This document shows positions 15,229 to 22,765 of a DNA stretch of 34,662 nt, in pieces. Position numbers and translations under genes: made by a program. The notes below the pieces were generated by a model that was given only the letters and a program-made list of their open reading frames with translations, did not search any database and was not told the origin of the DNA. Each line of letters begins with the position of its first letter. The first letter of the stretch is position 1. The DNA is from Domibacillus antri. Its GTDB lineage: Bacteria > Bacillota > Bacilli > Bacillales > Domibacillaceae. The stretch covers positions 1 through 34,662 of the forward strand of contig NZ_MSDU01000062.1 of assembly GCF_001936625.1 (NCBI RefSeq), in the 5' to 3' direction.

Positions 15229-15268
15229 ATCTATTTAGATAGTAATATAGACACGCTTAAAATGTCAA
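15229..15268 (-). promoter_or_regulatory. Promoter and operator of the aldehyde dehydrogenase
   Basis: On the minus strand TTGACA (15263-15268) is followed after 18 bases by TACTAT (15239-15244). This -10 overlaps the palindrome ATCTAAATAGAT (15229-15240). The distance from the start of TTGACA to the palindrome is 28 bases, exactly as in the second gentisate operon promoter. Confidence 0.65.
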
Positions 15269-15334
15269 CAAATCATCCTCTTTAAAAAAACAGACGTATA
15301 TAGGAAAATGAAAAATCTTTTTCCGTCATTTTGC

Positions 15335-15375
15335 CGGTCATCTTTTTTGACCGTGATATAGGGATCATGTAAAGT
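15335..15375 (+). promoter_or_regulatory. Promoter with overlapping inverted repeat, aldo/keto reductase
   Basis: TTGACC (15347-15352) and TAAAGT (15370-15375) are spaced by 17 bases. The -35 is part of an inverted repeat CGGTCA-N7-TGACCG (15335-15353), a likely operator. Confidence 0.5.
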
Positions 15376-15406
15376 GGAAGAGAAGAAAAAACTGGGAGGG
15401 ATGAAG

Positions 15407-16345
15407 ATGCAATATACGACACTGAAGAAAACGGATCTGAACATTTCGAGAATCGGTCTCGGGACGAATGCGGTCGGCGGTCATAATTTGTTTGAAAATT
15501 TAAATGAAGAAGACGGCAAAAACTTTGTCCGCGCAGCGATTGAGGAAGGCATTACATTCATTGATACAGCTGATATATATGGAAAAGGCCGCTCCGAAGA
15601 ACTGGTCGGCGAAGTCATAAAAGAAAAGCCCCGCAACGAAATTGTCCTTGCCACAAAAGGCGCCAACGAATGGTTCTCTGATGGCTCCGTCGTGAAAAAC
15701 AACAACCCCGCGTATTTGCGAAAAGCGTTTGAAAATAGTTTAAAGCGATTAAATACGGATTACGTTGATTTATATTACATTCATTTCCCTGACGGCAAAA
15801 CGCCGGTCGGCGATGCTGTCGCCGAGCTTGTTAAGTTGAGAGAAGAAGGCAAAATCCGGGCAATTGGTGTATCCAACATGTCAATTGATCAATTAAAAGA
15901 AGCGAATGCACACGGCGATATTAATGCTTTGCAAATGGCTTATCACATGTTTGACCGCTCCGTTGAACAGGACGTACTGCCCTACTGCGTCGAAAACGAC
16001 ATCTCATTTATCCCATACGGCCCTCTTGCATTCGGCCTTCTCGGCGGAAAATATACAAAAGACTTTAAACTTGCGGCTAACGACTGGCGCAATTCCGTTC
16101 CCCTTTTCGCAGAAGGTGAATTCGAAAAAAACCTCGCCAAAGTCGAACAGTTAAAAGAGGCCGCAGCTCAAAAACAGACAACCGTCAGCCACCTCGCTCT
16201 CGCCTGGCTTCTTGCGCAAGACGGCGTCGACTCCGTCATTCCGGGCGGCAAACGACCGGAGCAGATCCGCGACACAGCGAAAGCAGCGGGCGTGCTATTG
16301 CATGAGGAAGATTTGAAGAAAATAGATACGATCTTAGGAGCATAA
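15407..16345 (+). CDS. IolS-like aldo/keto reductase (AKR11 type)
   Basis: A 312-residue TIM-barrel NADPH oxidoreductase. The catalytic tetrad is visible as D53, Y58, K84 and H126 (FIDTADIYGKGRSEELVGE, LATKG, YYIHFPD). The N-terminal GLGTNAVGGHNL and the overall pattern are very close to B. subtilis IolS. The start ATG at 15407 has GGGAGG 7 bases upstream; the earlier GTG at 15374 and ATG at 15401 lie too near or before this site. It is monocistronic with its own promoter. It may reduce reactive aldehydes or ketones; a link to aromatic catabolism is suggested only by position. Confidence 0.85.
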   Translation: MQYTTLKKTDLNISRIGLGTNAVGGHNLFENLNEEDGKNFVRAAIEEGITFIDTADIYGKGRSEELVGEVIKEKPRNEIVLATKGANEWFSDGSVVKNNNPAYLRKAFENSLKRLNTDYVDLYYIHFPDGKTPVGDAVAELVKLREEGKIRAIGVSNMSIDQLKEANAHGDINALQMAYHMFDRSVEQDVLPYCVENDISFIPYGPLAFGLLGGKYTKDFKLAANDWRNSVPLFAEGEFEKNLAKVEQLKEAAAQKQTTVSHLALAWLLAQDGVDSVIPGGKRPEQIRDTAKAAGVLLHEEDLKKIDTILGA

Positions 16346-16388
16346 TGTAGAGCAGCCGTCCCATAAGTGCGGATGGACGACCAAAAAC

Positions 16389-16434
16389 CCGGCCAAAAGA
16401 GCAAGAAAACCGGCCCAAAATCAGAAAATCCGGC
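16389..16434. repeat. CCGGCC-cored spaced repeat, locus A
   Basis: Three CCGGC(C) cores at 16389, 16410 and 16430, each preceded by an A-rich stretch (AAAAC, AAAAC, AAAAT), are spaced 21 and 20 bases apart. They lie between the aldo/keto reductase stop and its terminator hairpin. The same element occurs at 18891, 33291 and near 34373. Confidence 0.7.
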
Positions 16435-16448
16435 TATACAAATAAAGA

Positions 16449-16488
16449 AGGAGTGTCTCAATGAACATTTGAGGCACCCCTCCTTTTA
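16449..16488 (+). terminator. GTCTCAA-type hairpin terminator of the aldo/keto reductase
   Basis: GGAGTGTCTCAA pairs with TTGAGGCACCCCTCC (two-base bulge), followed by TTTTATT. Its GTCTCAA stem is shared with hairpins at 18843 and 33330. The remaining spacer to 16724 shows no recognisable gene beyond a short frame discussed under rejected items. Confidence 0.75.
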
Positions 16489-16724
16489 TTGCTCCTTGTC
16501 TTCTTGAACTATTTTTCTAATGTTTTCATCCCCTCTATCCCCGTTTCAAGGTATAATAAAACATTTCATTTTCACAAAAAAGCACCGTTCAGTCAGAATA
16601 CACTAACATGGACGGCACCTCTTCCACAGCTTAAATATTTTTATAAATAATTTGTACACCAGTATGTTCAACATATCCCTCTCTTGAATCAATCATCTGC
16701 ACACCATTCCTGCTTTTTTCTTTT

Positions 16725-17990
16725 TCACCATACAAGAACAGCAAAAGCAGTGGCGATAGCCAAACCTGTTAGAACAGGTATAAAGTTTTTACGAGCCAGT
16801 TCAATTGGTGAAATTTGCAGAAATCCTGCTACTGCAACAAGTGAAGACCAGGCAACTAATGTACCCCCGCTCCAAATGGCGCCCATTTGACCAATCGCCG
16901 CCATTGTAGCGGTATCTAAATTTACACCGCTAGCCATAGCACCCGATAACGCACCAGTCAGCGGAAGACCAGAAAAGCCGGAGCCATCCAGCCCTGTAAC
17001 AAGCCCAACCAGCAAGATACCAAAACTTGCAATCACTTCATTCTGTGGAATATACGTTTGAGCAGACTGGATCATGTCAAACAAAAAGGCGGGCTTAGCA
17101 GCATCTTCACCGAGAGATAAAATAGTGCCTGTAAATTCACTATTCCCCATAAAGAAAAATCCTGCGATCGGAATAACAGGAGCCATTGCCCTAAACGCAA
17201 AAACGAAGCCGTCTGTTATGTGATCACTTATTTTATCAAGAGCATGTATACGGTTAAACGCAATTGTTGCCAAAATCAATAAGATGGTCGCAACACCTCC
17301 GACAAATGCAGCGCCGTCTGTTCCTTCAAAACCGGCACCACTTGAGAATTTTGACTGGAACATGTATACCATGACGGCCAGCATGGACATCGGAACGAGT
17401 ACCGCAAAAGCTTTTCCCCAAGTCTCCTTTCTTTTGTTATACATCGCTTCCTCTTCAACTGTTGCTGCTAATTCATCCTGTGCTTCAAAAAAAGCGATAT
17501 CATTTTGAATAAACTCTTCAGATTCCGCTCCCCTGCTGATGCTTTTTCTCGCCATCGCGTAAGAAACGGCCAGAGCGCTGATTCCTGTAATAACCGAAAG
17601 AATCATTGCTTTATCTGCAACCGGCGCGGTATCAATGCCGGCAGCTGTTGCACTCAGCATGGGAGCTACTTGAATAATATAATCTGAGGAAAGAGCCATT
17701 CCCTGACCCGCAATGACAATCACCATCGCCGCTGTCATAACAGGCAGCCCCGATTTGATTGCGGCCGGAACAAGGAGTGCGCAAATTAATGGAACGGCTG
17801 GAGTCGGCCAAAAAAAGAGTGAAATGACGTATGTGACCGCCATTAAAATAAAAAAAGAAATATGGCCATTTACCATAACTTTCTGAATAGGCACAATTAA
17901 TTTTTTGTCTGCCCCAAGATTTTTCAGGGAGTTTAACAGCCCAATCATTAAGGAGATAATCAATATGTAAATAGAAAAGAGATTGCCCAT
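16725..17990 (-). CDS. Multi-spanning permease, probably N-terminally shortened
   Basis: A 421-residue membrane protein with about 10 hydrophobic segments. PTPAVPLICALLVPAAIK and GLDGSGFSGLPLTGAL suggest an ion-transporter-superfamily permease for organic anions; I do not recognise the exact family. It opens directly inside a membrane helix (SIYILIISLMIGLLNSLK). Its first ATG (17990) lies in the loop of a terminator hairpin and lacks a ribosome binding site; later starts (ATG at 17948) also lack one. A long acidic cytoplasmic loop (SEEFIQNDIAFFEAQDEL) splits the protein. I infer loss of the first one or two helices and of the original start region, so the gene may be inactive. Confidence 0.6.
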   Translation of the reverse strand: MGNLFSIYILIISLMIGLLNSLKNLGADKKLIVPIQKVMVNGHISFFILMAVTYVISLFFWPTPAVPLICALLVPAAIKSGLPVMTAAMVIVIAGQGMALSSDYIIQVAPMLSATAAGIDTAPVADKAMILSVITGISALAVSYAMARKSISRGAESEEFIQNDIAFFEAQDELAATVEEEAMYNKRKETWGKAFAVLVPMSMLAVMVYMFQSKFSSGAGFEGTDGAAFVGGVATILLILATIAFNRIHALDKISDHITDGFVFAFRAMAPVIPIAGFFFMGNSEFTGTILSLGEDAAKPAFLFDMIQSAQTYIPQNEVIASFGILLVGLVTGLDGSGFSGLPLTGALSGAMASGVNLDTATMAAIGQMGAIWSGGTLVAWSSLVAVAGFLQISPIELARKNFIPVLTGLAIATAFAVLVW

Positions 17991-18008
17991 ATCGGGACAA
18001 TCTCTTTT
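17975..18008 (-). terminator. Terminator overlapping the apparent permease start
   Basis: On the minus strand AAAAGAGATTG-T-CCC pairs with GGG-CAATCTCTTTT around a GATAT loop, ending in TTTT. It follows the stop of the DinB-like gene at 18024 by 15 bases. The presumed permease start codon lies within the loop and second arm. Confidence 0.75.
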
Positions 18009-18023
18009 TCCGTTACAGCACGG

Positions 18024-18366
18024 TTATAACGCCTTCAAAATATGTTTCATTGTATTCAAATGCATACCTTCATGATAAAAGGTAAAGGTTAAAAAAGCTC
18101 CAACTGTGGACATCGTCAAACCACTTGATGTAGTATATGATTCCGCTTCTTCAAGAAGACGGCCGTTTAAAACAAATTCAATCCGGTCCGTCTGTCCTTT
18201 CAGCATTTCCTTCAATTCATCAAGTGATGGCGGTTCAACAGCCCATTCCGCCGGTTTCGTCCCTGGCGCGAACAGCTCAGGAAATACTTCCGGCAGCTGC
18301 ATCTCTTTGTTTTGATCTGAAAAGTGAAAAGCAAAGCGTTCTTGTACCATATAAATAATTTCCCAT
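18024..18366 (-). pseudogene. DinB-family gene broken by a 5' deletion/frameshift
   Basis: The frame from 18350 to 18024 encodes 108 residues (MVQERFAFHF to HEGMHLNTMKHILKAL) matching the middle and end of DinB-family proteins. It has FPELFAPGTKPAEW, PPSLDELKEML and the C-terminal HxxxH metal pair HEGMH. The N-terminal helix with the first metal histidine is missing. A good start exists upstream: ATG at 18366 after AAGGGGGAAGGAAT. It reads MGNYLYGTR in another frame and stops within 30 codons. The simplest explanation is an internal deletion that removed about 40-50 codons and shifted the frame. If expressed from 18350, the protein would lack a metal ligand and a ribosome binding site. Confidence 0.65.
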
Positions 18367-18442
18367 ATTCCTTCCCCCTTGTTTTTCTAAAAATTACACG
18401 CTTGCTTTTTTATCTTAGCACGAATGATCCATACAGGTCTTT

Positions 18443-18457
18443 TTTAAACGCTTACAA
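18443..18457 (-). promoter_or_regulatory. cre-like box upstream of the broken DinB gene
   Basis: On the minus strand TTGTAAGCGTTTAAA matches WTGNAANCGNWWNCA with one mismatch. It lies upstream of a possible -10 TAAGAT. Confidence 0.45.
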
Positions 18458-18607
18458 ATCGAGGTGGCTGGAAACCTAAATTCACTCTAACCTGATCAAA
18501 AAGAAGCCGAATTGCTCATAAACATCTCTTTATCCATACAATGTCAAACAAAAAACGTTCCTGCATGTGCTAAACTATAAAAAAAGATTGTGAAAGGATT
18601 GGACAAT

Positions 18608-18835
18608 GTGAAACGATTTATTTTTGTCATTCCGGTTATGGTCCTCGTCTTTTCGATTGCCACGTGGATGCTCAATAAAGATTTTGCCATGATCGACGTA
18701 CAGACCCGCGCGCTCATTGCCGCCGGCGCTTCTATTTTTTCAGGTATTATTACCTTCTTCCTTATGAAAGGTGACGCCGAAAACATTGCGGACGCACATC
18801 GGGAAAGACAGGAAGCAAAAAGAAAACGGTCATAA
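18608..18835 (+). CDS. Small two-helix membrane protein of unknown function
   Basis: A 75-residue protein with two hydrophobic segments (FIFVIPVMVLVFSIATWML and ALIAAGASIFSGIITFFLM) and a charged, basic C-terminal tail (HRERQEAKRKRS). The start is the GTG at 18608, nine bases after AAAGGA; an in-frame GTG at 18590 is upstream of that site. It has its own terminator. I do not recognise the family; many Bacillus genomes carry similar small membrane proteins. Confidence 0.65.
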   Translation: MKRFIFVIPVMVLVFSIATWMLNKDFAMIDVQTRALIAAGASIFSGIITFFLMKGDAENIADAHRERQEAKRKRS

Positions 18836-18842
18836 AAAGGCA

Positions 18843-18875
18843 GGGGATGTCTCAAAAGCTCGTTGAGATATCCCC
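18843..18875 (+). terminator. GTCTCAA-type hairpin after the small membrane protein
   Basis: GGGGATGTCTCAA pairs with TTGAGATATCCCC, with one G-T wobble, around a 7-base loop. It belongs to the same hairpin family as those at 16449 and 33330, and borders the array at 18891. The T tail is weak. Confidence 0.65.
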
Positions 18876-18890
18876 ATCTTCACGTTTAAA

Positions 18891-19057
18891 GCCGGATTTT
18901 CTGTTTTTGGGCCGGTTTCCTTATCACTCGGGCCGAATTCCCTTAATTTCGGCCTTCATAAGTTAAAATCCGGCTGTAATATCAATAAATCGGCCTAAAT
19001 GGCTCAGAATCCGGCCTTGCTATCACAAAAATCGGCCCCGCTGATGCAAAATCGCCC
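18891..19057. repeat. CCGGCC-cored spaced repeat array, locus B (about nine units)
   Basis: About nine cores of GCCGG, GGGCCG or CGGCC recur at 20-21 base intervals (near 18894, 18914, 18930, 18951, 18972, 18992, 19013, 19034 and 19053). Most units in the right half end in AAAT or GAAT just before the core. Spacer bases between cores differ, so this is an iterated motif rather than a simple tandem repeat. There is no convincing ORF. It fills most of the spacer between the small membrane protein and the BASS transporter. Confidence 0.75.
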
Positions 19058-19102
19058 TCCATCCGCCTTCAGCGAATTCCGGGACAGCCCTTCATTCATT
19101 TT

Positions 19103-20077
19103 TTATTTCTCATGTACGACAGTCTGTTTCCGGAATATGTTCTTCTCGTAAATAAGTGTAATGAAATAGCCGTGCAGCGCGGCGAGCAGCTGCTGAAACA
19201 GCATGCAAATGACAACCGGCACGGCGACCTGCGGCGGGAAAAAGTTAACGGCAAGTACAGCCCCGGCGCTGATGTTGCGCATTCCCCCTGTATAAATAAG
19301 AGCAATGACATTTTCTTTATTTTGCTTAAATAGAACCGCGATGATCCACGAAAAAAAATAACCGGTTAAGACAATGAGCAAGATCGTTCCTACAATCTGC
19401 AGAAACTTCAAGTCGATATTTCGCAAATATGGCGCTACAACAGAACTGTTAACCGCGATGACAGAAAGCAATGTGATTTTTGAAAAAGGGGCAAGCTTTT
19501 GACTGATGTTACTGGAACGGTCAGCTTTCAGCCACTGGTTCACCGCCGTTCCGGCCAATGACGGCACTACGATCATCCAGACGAGTCCGTTCATGACGTC
19601 AAAAAAGTTCATCTCGACTACACTTCCCGCGAGAACAGACAAACTGAACGGCACGACGAACGGCGACAGCATCGTATCAATTAAAATAATGGCGAGCGCA
19701 AGCGGCGCACTCCCTTTATACATCGTCACCCAGATCATGCTTGTAATTCCCGTTGGTATGACAACCGCCAATGTAAGTCCGGTCACGGTCAGCGGATCAT
19801 CAGGAAAAAAGAAATGTCCGATTTCCCATGCCCACAAAGGGATCACCACATGAAGAATGATCAATGCAAGAATAATCGGCAGCGGGTGTGTAATTGTATG
19901 GTGAAGCATTTTAAAACTTGAAGTTAAACTGCCGGAAAACGTCATAAAGGCAAATCCTAATGGGACAAGAAATGCCCACTGATGCAGCGGTTCTCCCACA
20001 AGCACCCCCATTAGGACACTCAGCGGCGTCAATATCGGCATCCACCTTCCAAGCAGCACGTTCAGCATTTGCAACAT
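19103..20077 (-). CDS. BASS-family (bile acid:Na+ symporter-like) transporter
   Basis: A 324-residue membrane protein with about 9-10 hydrophobic segments. Family-like features are LGFAFMTFSGSLTSSFK near the N-terminus and GGMRNISAGAVLAVNFF in the C-terminal half. B. subtilis YocS is of this type. The start is the ATG at 20077, with GGAG 9 bases upstream; the ATG at 20092 overlaps that site. It is monocistronic. Substrates in this family include organic anions and keto acids; none is indicated directly here. Confidence 0.8.
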   Translation of the reverse strand: MLQMLNVLLGRWMPILTPLSVLMGVLVGEPLHQWAFLVPLGFAFMTFSGSLTSSFKMLHHTITHPLPIILALIILHVVIPLWAWEIGHFFFPDDPLTVTGLTLAVVIPTGITSMIWVTMYKGSAPLALAIILIDTMLSPFVVPFSLSVLAGSVVEMNFFDVMNGLVWMIVVPSLAGTAVNQWLKADRSSNISQKLAPFSKITLLSVIAVNSSVVAPYLRNIDLKFLQIVGTILLIVLTGYFFSWIIAVLFKQNKENVIALIYTGGMRNISAGAVLAVNFFPPQVAVPVVICMLFQQLLAALHGYFITLIYEKNIFRKQTVVHEK

Positions 20078-20126
20078 AAAACAGGACTCCATTCGGCTTT
20101 TTATCTATATTGTATCATTTTTCCAG

Positions 20127-20160
20127 TAAAAAAAGCGAACCGTCATGATGCCAGCTCGCT
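20127..20160 (-). terminator. Terminator of the quinone-resistance operon
   Basis: On the minus strand AGCGA at the base of an imperfect stem pairs with TCGCT, followed by TTTTTTT, just downstream of the WrbA-like gene stop. Confidence 0.65.
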
Positions 20161-20169
20161 GATTTCTCA

Positions 20170-20781
20170 TTATTGATTTCCTTTTTTCACCCATTCCGCT
20201 ACTGTCACGGTACGTTTTGCCTGATGTTTGACAGCGTCCTGCACATCTTCCACCATTTTTCCGTCTTGATTCACGCTGACACTTGTGCCGTACGGATTTC
20301 CTCCAGCCGCAAATGTTACCGGGTCTGTGTAACCTGGTGATGCGACGATGGCGCCCCAGTGGTACATGGACGTGTAAAGTGATAAGATCGTTGCTTCTTG
20401 TCCGCCATGCGGGTTTTGTGCAGAAGTCATCGCGCTGACGACTTTGTTTGCCAATTTTCCGTGAAACCATAGTCCTCCTGTTGTATCTAAAAACTGCTTA
20501 ACTTGACCAGGCATATTTCCGAACCGTGTCGGTACGCTGAAAATGATGGCATCTGCCCATTCCAGATCATTCAATGTCACTTCAGGAACGTTTTTCGTTT
20601 CCTCAACATGCGCTTTCCACGCCGGATTTGAATCGATCGCTGACTGAGGAGCTGTCTCAGGCACTTTGACAACTTTTACATCGGCACCGGCCGCCTTCGC
20701 ACCTTCCTCTGCCCATTTCGCCATTTGATAATTTGTACCAGTAGAGCTGTAATAAATCACCGCTAATTTGACTTTTTCCAT
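20170..20781 (-). CDS. WrbA-type NAD(P)H:quinone oxidoreductase
   Basis: A 203-residue flavodoxin-fold enzyme that reduces quinones by two electrons, avoiding semiquinones. The FMN phosphate loop YYSSTGTNYQMA (10-21), PTRFGNMPGQVKQFLD and NPHGGQE are typical of WrbA (E. coli protein about 198 residues). The ATG at 20781 has AAGGAGG 8 bases upstream. In-frame starts at 20853 and 20838 would add MGFLDKLFGRSSNHKEEQA; that extension looks protein-like, so dual starts are possible. It is apparently the last gene of the mhqR-controlled operon, after the second DoxX gene. Confidence 0.88.
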   Translation of the reverse strand: MEKVKLAVIYYSSTGTNYQMAKWAEEGAKAAGADVKVVKVPETAPQSAIDSNPAWKAHVEETKNVPEVTLNDLEWADAIIFSVPTRFGNMPGQVKQFLDTTGGLWFHGKLANKVVSAMTSAQNPHGGQEATILSLYTSMYHWGAIVASPGYTDPVTFAAGGNPYGTSVSVNQDGKMVEDVQDAVKHQAKRTVTVAEWVKKGNQ

Positions 20782-20912
20782 TGCCTGTTCCTCCTTATGA
20801 TTAGATGATCTCCCAAATAACTTGTCTAAAAATCCCATTTCATTCACCGCCAATATTCTTTTTTCAAAGCCTGCCTGAAGTGTTGCACCAGCTTTCTTTA
20901 CTGGTTTGACTC

Positions 20913-21314
20913 TTATTGATCTTTCCTGATGAAATGAGCCGCTGAGAATAGCTTGCTTCCATTGAGTACAAGATATACCGCTATGGCTAGTAATGCTAAA
21001 TCAAATTCATATCCGGCCACTTGTCCGTTGCCGAGGAAGCCTGCAGCCAATTTTACTTTTAGCGTTGCACCAATCAAAATAAGAGCCAGCAAAGCTGAAA
21101 CAACTTTTGTACCAATGCCAAGAATTAAGGCAATTCCGCCAACCAGCTCAACCGTTGCTACAATGTAGGCTAAAAAACCTGGCAGGCCGATACTGTCGAA
21201 CCACCCTGCCGTATTTCCAATTCCCCCTTGAAACTTAACTAAACCATGAACAAAAAAGATAATGCCGAGCGTCACCCTTAAAATAAGCGCTCCTGCTTCG
21301 TTTTTTCCTGACAT
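20913..21314 (-). CDS. DoxX family membrane protein (second copy)
   Basis: A 133-residue protein with four predicted membrane helices (LRVTLGIIFFVHGLVKF, IVATVELVGGIALILG, VSALLALILIGAT, LALLAIAVYLVLNG) and the DoxX pattern FxHGLxKFQGG and GWFDSIGLPG. The start is the ATG at 21314, with GGAG 9 bases upstream. It is a paralogue of the MhqP-like gene at 22339. It lies 37 bases after the dioxygenase mhqO, in the same direction. DoxX proteins are linked to quinone and thiol-stress defence; a precise reaction is not established. Confidence 0.82.
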   Translation of the reverse strand: MSGKNEAGALILRVTLGIIFFVHGLVKFQGGIGNTAGWFDSIGLPGFLAYIVATVELVGGIALILGIGTKVVSALLALILIGATLKVKLAAGFLGNGQVAGYEFDLALLAIAVYLVLNGSKLFSAAHFIRKDQ

Positions 21315-21351
21315 TCTATACATCTCCATTTCTCACATTTCTCTTTATTTT

Positions 21352-22296
21352 TTAAATGTTTTTTAATACTCTAATTTCAACCGGAGTCAATATATTTTCA
21401 AGCTTTTCTCTGTGAATTTCGTATTGAGCAGGCAGCTTCAAACCTTCTCCCATTGTCTCCAGTGACTCATCATGCGCAAATCCTGGCGGGTCTGTCGCAA
21501 TTTCAAATAGAATTTCTCCATGCTCTCTGAAATAAATCGCATTAAAATAATTTCTGTCTTGAACAGGGGTCACACCGTATCCATATTGCTCCACATGCTT
21601 TTTCCAATCTAATTGATCGTCGTCATCGGCTGCACGCCAGGCAATATGATGAACTGTTCCGGTTCCCATTTGGCCGCGTCCAGATAAGGTGGTCTTTAAA
21701 TCAATAACATTTCCGATATCACTTGACGATCGAAAACGAATCAAATTCCCATCGGTTCCAATCAGCTCAAGTCCCATAACTTTCTCCAATAATTCAGCAG
21801 TTTTATCAGGCTGTTCCGAAAATAACGTGGCACCGCCAAATCCTTTAATCGCCACGTCCTGTGTTACGCCGCCAAATTCCCAGTCATTCTTTTCTCCTTC
21901 TGTCCGCTCTACCATCTCGATCTGCAAACCGTGGGGGTCGCTGAATGACAAATATTGTTCACCAAACCGTTCTGTCTTTTGAAAAGAAATATTAAATGTT
22001 TCCAGTCTCTTTTCCCAAAAGCCAAAAGATCCTTCCGGCACCACATAAGACGTAACCCCTACTTGTCCATCGCCGATTGTACCGCGGTGTGCACCTGCCC
22101 ATGGAAAGAAGGTAATAATAGTACCTGGCTTGCCTCCTTTATCGCCGAAATAAAGGTGATACGTACCCGGATCATCAAAATTGACCGTTTTCTTCACTAA
22201 ACGCAGCCCTAAAACGCCTGCATAAAAATCAATGTTTTCCTGAGGGTGACCGACAATCGCCGTAATATGGTGAATACCAGCTGTCTTTTTTGTCAT
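21352..22296 (-). CDS. Ring-cleaving dioxygenase MhqO/MhqA family
   Basis: A 314-residue extradiol-type dioxygenase built of two vicinal-oxygen-chelate halves (HHITAIVGHPQENIDFYAGVLG at the N-terminus, VHHIAWRAADDDDQ in the second half). Candidate metal ligands are the histidine of each HHI motif and the glutamate in ILFEIATDPPG. Length and sequence agree with B. subtilis MhqO (YdfO) and MhqA (YkcA), thought to open hydroquinones or catechols. The start ATG at 22296 has AAAGGGG 8 bases upstream. It lies 42 bases after the DoxX gene mhqP, in the same operon. Since gentisate is a hydroquinone, a detoxifying role next to the gentisate cluster is reasonable. Confidence 0.9.
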   Translation of the reverse strand: MTKKTAGIHHITAIVGHPQENIDFYAGVLGLRLVKKTVNFDDPGTYHLYFGDKGGKPGTIITFFPWAGAHRGTIGDGQVGVTSYVVPEGSFGFWEKRLETFNISFQKTERFGEQYLSFSDPHGLQIEMVERTEGEKNDWEFGGVTQDVAIKGFGGATLFSEQPDKTAELLEKVMGLELIGTDGNLIRFRSSSDIGNVIDLKTTLSGRGQMGTGTVHHIAWRAADDDDQLDWKKHVEQYGYGVTPVQDRNYFNAIYFREHGEILFEIATDPPGFAHDESLETMGEGLKLPAQYEIHREKLENILTPVEIRVLKNI

Positions 22297-22338
22297 CTTG
22301 CTTTCCCCTTTCATATTGAACATGTTCTCTTTTCTTTT

Positions 22339-22737
22339 TTAGAAAATAAGTGCGTCCAGCGCATACTGTCCCGGTCCCGTCATCGCAATTCCGATGGCAA
22401 CAGCAAGCAATACGAGGTTATATTCATATCCATTTTGCGTGCTCCAAAAGCCATTTGGGCCATGTACTTTCACAATGGCAATAACCATTGTTGCTGCAAT
22501 CATCACGCCAGCAAGCGGTGTGAACAATCCTAATGCAAATAAAGCGCCGCCAGCCAGTTCCGCAAAACCAGCAAGAAAAGCCATCGTTACACCCGGCTTC
22601 ATGCCGATGGAGTCAAACCAGCCGCCCGTTCCTTTTAATCCATACCCGCCAAACCAGCCAAATAACTTTTGCGCCCCGTGTCCCACAAACACAAGTCCAA
22701 TCACCAGCCGAATAAGTAACAATCCTGCATCTAACAT
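22339..22737 (-). CDS. DoxX family protein MhqP
   Basis: A 132-residue four-helix membrane protein with [21 protein letters not shown] and [11 protein letters not shown], typical of DoxX/MhqP. AGGAGG lies 8 bases before the ATG. It sits between the nitroreductase mhqN and the dioxygenase mhqO, forming the mhqNOP set of B. subtilis in the order N-P-O. Confidence 0.87.
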   Translation of the reverse strand: MLDAGLLLIRLVIGLVFVGHGAQKLFGWFGGYGLKGTGGWFDSIGMKPGVTMAFLAGFAELAGGALFALGLFTPLAGVMIAATMVIAIVKVHGPNGFWSTQNGYEYNLVLLAVAIGIAMTGPGQYALDALIF

Positions 22738-22765
22738 CCTTTATTCCTCCTGAAAAATGTTTATT

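Noticed and set aside
16631-16730. Short minus-strand frame downstream of the permease with a protein-like sequence (MIDSREGYVEHTGVQIIYKN)
   Set aside because: Only 21 residues from its ATG, overlapping the permease end in another frame if extended and without a clear ribosome binding site; probably chance or a vanishing remnant.
18891-19057. CRISPR array
   Set aside because: The CCGGCC cores are only 4-7 bases, spacing is 20-21 bases, there are no 24-40 base repeats with unique spacers and no cas genes.
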